From Bacteroidota bacterium (GTDB lineage Bacteria > Bacteroidota > Bacteroidia > B-17B0 > Aurantibacillaceae): a stretch of DNA of 64,000 nt. A program made the position numbers and the translations under genes. Below the pieces are notes generated by a model. That model made no database searches, was not told the DNA's origin, and saw only the letters and a program-made list of their open reading frames with translations. Shown here one piece after another: positions 62,541-64,000 of the stretch. Positions within the stretch are counted from its first letter, which is position 1, and each line of letters starts with the position of its first letter. The stretch covers positions 62,001 through 126,000 of the forward strand of contig JAUXTT010000003.1 of the NCBI GenBank assembly GCA_030684395.1. Reading direction: 5' to 3'.

Positions 62541-64000
62541 TTTTTTGTCAAACTTATTTTCAATTCACTTATATCCTCTACATCTTCATTGTTTTCCACA
62601 AGTGGGTGCAATTCAATAATACGCGTTTCATAATCTTTTGCATCAACAATAAGTTTGTAATAATAATATGGGTTTACTACAAAAATAAATTTACCTGAAC
62701 CGGCGGCTGAAGAATATACTCCTTCAATTTTATTTGTTTCAGAATTGATCAATGTAATTTTAGTACTTAAAGGATGGTTGTTACTTGCATCAATACTCAG
62801 GCCTTTTCTTACTTTTATATCACCCTCGCTGTAACGCATGTCTATCTGGTAAATGTCTTCACTTTCAAAACCGGTTTCACTTTCAACTTCATTTAGTGAT
62901 GAATAGTAGCCGTGCCTTCCATCTGCACCCAAAACAAAAAAGATGTCATCACCAACCGTATTAATAGGGAAACCTAAATTTTCAGCTTTTGAAAATTGAT
63001 TATCTTCATTGATAGTTGTTTTAAATACATCATATTCACCCATTGTTTCATGGCCTTTCGAACTAAAATACAGTGTTGTGCCATCGATTTGCAGAAAAGG
63101 AGCATCCTCATCAAATTGAGTATTTACGTTGGGGCCTAAGTTCCAGGGTATACTCCATTTTCCGTTCGGTAATTTTACCACTCTGTAAATGTCTTTACCG
63201 CCCAGTCCTCCGGGGCGATCGCTTGAAAAATAAATGATATTATTTTCAATGTTAAAAGTGGCACTGTATTCCCTGAATTCAGAATTGATTTCGACCCCGA
63301 ATTTTGTTGGTTCTGACCAACCGGTAGCAGAAACTTCCGAGTGATAAAGATCACCACTTAACCCGTCGGGGCTGGTGCGGTATATAATCATTTGTTGCAA
63401 ATCTAAGGAAACTGCAACACAGGCATCATGAGTTTCTGTGTTAATGGGAGTTCCAAGGTTTTTTGGTGTTTCCCAATGTTCATTTTTAAACTCACTTATA
63501 TACACGTCTTCATAATATTTTCCGTAAGCATCTGTTTTATTTCCAACACCATTAGGTCTGCGAGAAGTAAAGAAGAGCGTTTTTTCATCGGAAGATATAA
63601 GGGGAACATATTCATCATATTGAGTGTTGATGTTGCCTCCCAGGTTTTTTATTGCGGCTTTATGTGGATGCGACATCATTTCTGCTGCGCGTTTGGAAAT
63701 GTTTATTAATCTGTCGATCTCCATATCATTCACTTCGCGCCTGGCTTCCGGGTTTTTTTTATACAGTAAATAATGTTCTATAGCTTCATCAAAACGATGT
63801 GTTAAGTGGTACAATTTGCCTTCATAATACTGAACTTCTATACGTGAACTTTTATCTGCACGCTGAAGGTATTTTAAAACAGTTTGAGGCATTTGCTTTA
63901 ATTTGAATTTGCAAACGGCAAGATGGAAATTGATCTTATCATCTAATGAATCTTCTTTCCAAATTGACATGTATTTTGCTTCCGCATTTTTAAAATCATC
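62537..64000 (-). CDS. PorE-like TPR/beta-propeller/CRD protein lacking OmpA domain (5' end outside window)
   Basis: About 487 residues are visible and the frame stays open to the right edge (DDFKNAEAKYMSIWKEDSLD), so the start is outside. TPR repeats come first (YYEGKLYHLTHRFDEAIEHY), then a PD40 propeller (TLFFTSRRPNGVGNKTDAYG, IIYFSSDRPGGLGGKDIYRV, TTLYFSSKGHETMGEYDVFK, GYYSSLNEVES) and a carboxypeptidase-regulatory-like domain (LSIDASNNHPLSTKITLINS). It then stops in ISELKISLTKK: the OmpA peptidoglycan-binding domain seen in the protein at 34.5-36.6 kb is absent. It would be exported to the periplasmic side of the outer membrane and work with the coupled PorP protein, but could not bind peptidoglycan by itself. 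Confidence 0.88.
   Translation of the reverse strand, partial: DDFKNAEAKYMSIWKEDSLDDKINFHLAVCKFKLKQMPQTVLKYLQRADKSSRIEVQYYEGKLYHLTHRFDEAIEHYLLYKKNPEARREVNDMEIDRLINISKRAAEMMSHPHKAAIKNLGGNINTQYDEYVPLISSDEKTLFFTSRRPNGVGNKTDAYGKYYEDVYISEFKNEHWETPKNLGTPINTETHDACVAVSLDLQQMIIYRTSPDGLSGDLYHSEVSATGWSEPTKFGVEINSEFREYSATFNIENNIIYFSSDRPGGLGGKDIYRVVKLPNGKWSIPWNLGPNVNTQFDEDAPFLQIDGTTLYFSSKGHETMGEYDVFKTTINEDNQFSKAENLGFPINTVGDDIFFVLGADGRHGYYSSLNEVESETGFESEDIYQIDMRYSEGDIKVRKGLSIDASNNHPLSTKITLINSETNKIEGVYSSAAGSGKFIFVVNPYYYYKLIVDAKDYETRIIELHPLVENNEDVEDISELKISLTKK

Overview
The window reads as a chromosomal segment of a Bacteroidota bacterium, probably a gliding or surface-associated member of the Flavobacteriia/Chitinophagia side of the phylum. 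I cannot name the genus from sequence alone. The support is: type IX secretion (T9SS) proteins of the PorP/SprF and PorE types, giant adhesins with the T9SS type B C-terminal domain (CHU_C), SprB repeats, Rhs proteins with Bacteroidota-style N-termini, moderate-to-low G+C, AT-rich gene starts lacking Shine-Dalgarno sequences, and several matches to the Bacteroidota promoter TTTG-N19-TAnnTTTG.

Layout. 1-15.4 kb: an Rhs locus (partial large secreted protein, beta-helix/PKD secreted protein, small exported protein, a 3294-residue Rhs protein, and an overlapping AT-rich lipoprotein gene that is a candidate immunity protein). 15.4-17.3 kb: an IS-type DDE transposase and the broken 3' end of an FN3-like gene. 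17.5-24.1 kb: a six-gene operon resembling the ATPase, secretin and inner-membrane assembly part of a type II secretion or type IV pilus machine, with no pilin and no GspF/PilC in view. 24.1-25.1 kb: a family 9 glycosyltransferase. 25.2-36.6 kb: two paralogous IgGFc-N/PKD/CHU_C adhesins, each followed by a PorP/SprF gene, then a PorE-like TPR/beta-propeller/CRD/OmpA protein. 36.6-38.4 kb: 3-hydroxyacyl-CoA dehydrogenase and a Nudix hydrolase. 38.5-51.4 kb: a roughly 4000-residue SprB-type adhesin with about 45 SprB repeats, and its SprF partner.

51.4-61.5 kb is mostly housekeeping: NlpC/P60 hydrolase, thiolase, PgpH-type 7TM-HD phosphodiesterase, a lipoprotein archaemetzincin, a DUF1778/GNAT toxin-antitoxin pair, a small STAS-like protein, groES-groEL, ung, and two tandem 41-44 residue lipoprotein genes that share a CPAYGK motif. 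61.5-64 kb: another PorP/SprF gene and a PorE-like gene that lacks an OmpA domain and runs off the right edge.

How the parts fit: most of the window builds the outer surface. The CHU_C adhesins should leave through the T9SS, and the neighbouring PorP/SprF proteins are the expected partners that hold them at the surface, while PorE-like proteins tie that assembly to peptidoglycan. The Rhs locus and the secretin operon are separate export-linked modules. The observations I rate most worth checking are: the toxin-antitoxin cassette bounded by 20-bp direct repeats that copy the 3' end of the neighbouring gene; the pilin-less secretin operon with a leaderless-looking TTG start; the tandem micro-lipoproteins with their own promoter and terminator; the Rhs tail with its overlapping lipoprotein gene; and the 1.14-kb higher-order repeat in the SprB-type gene.
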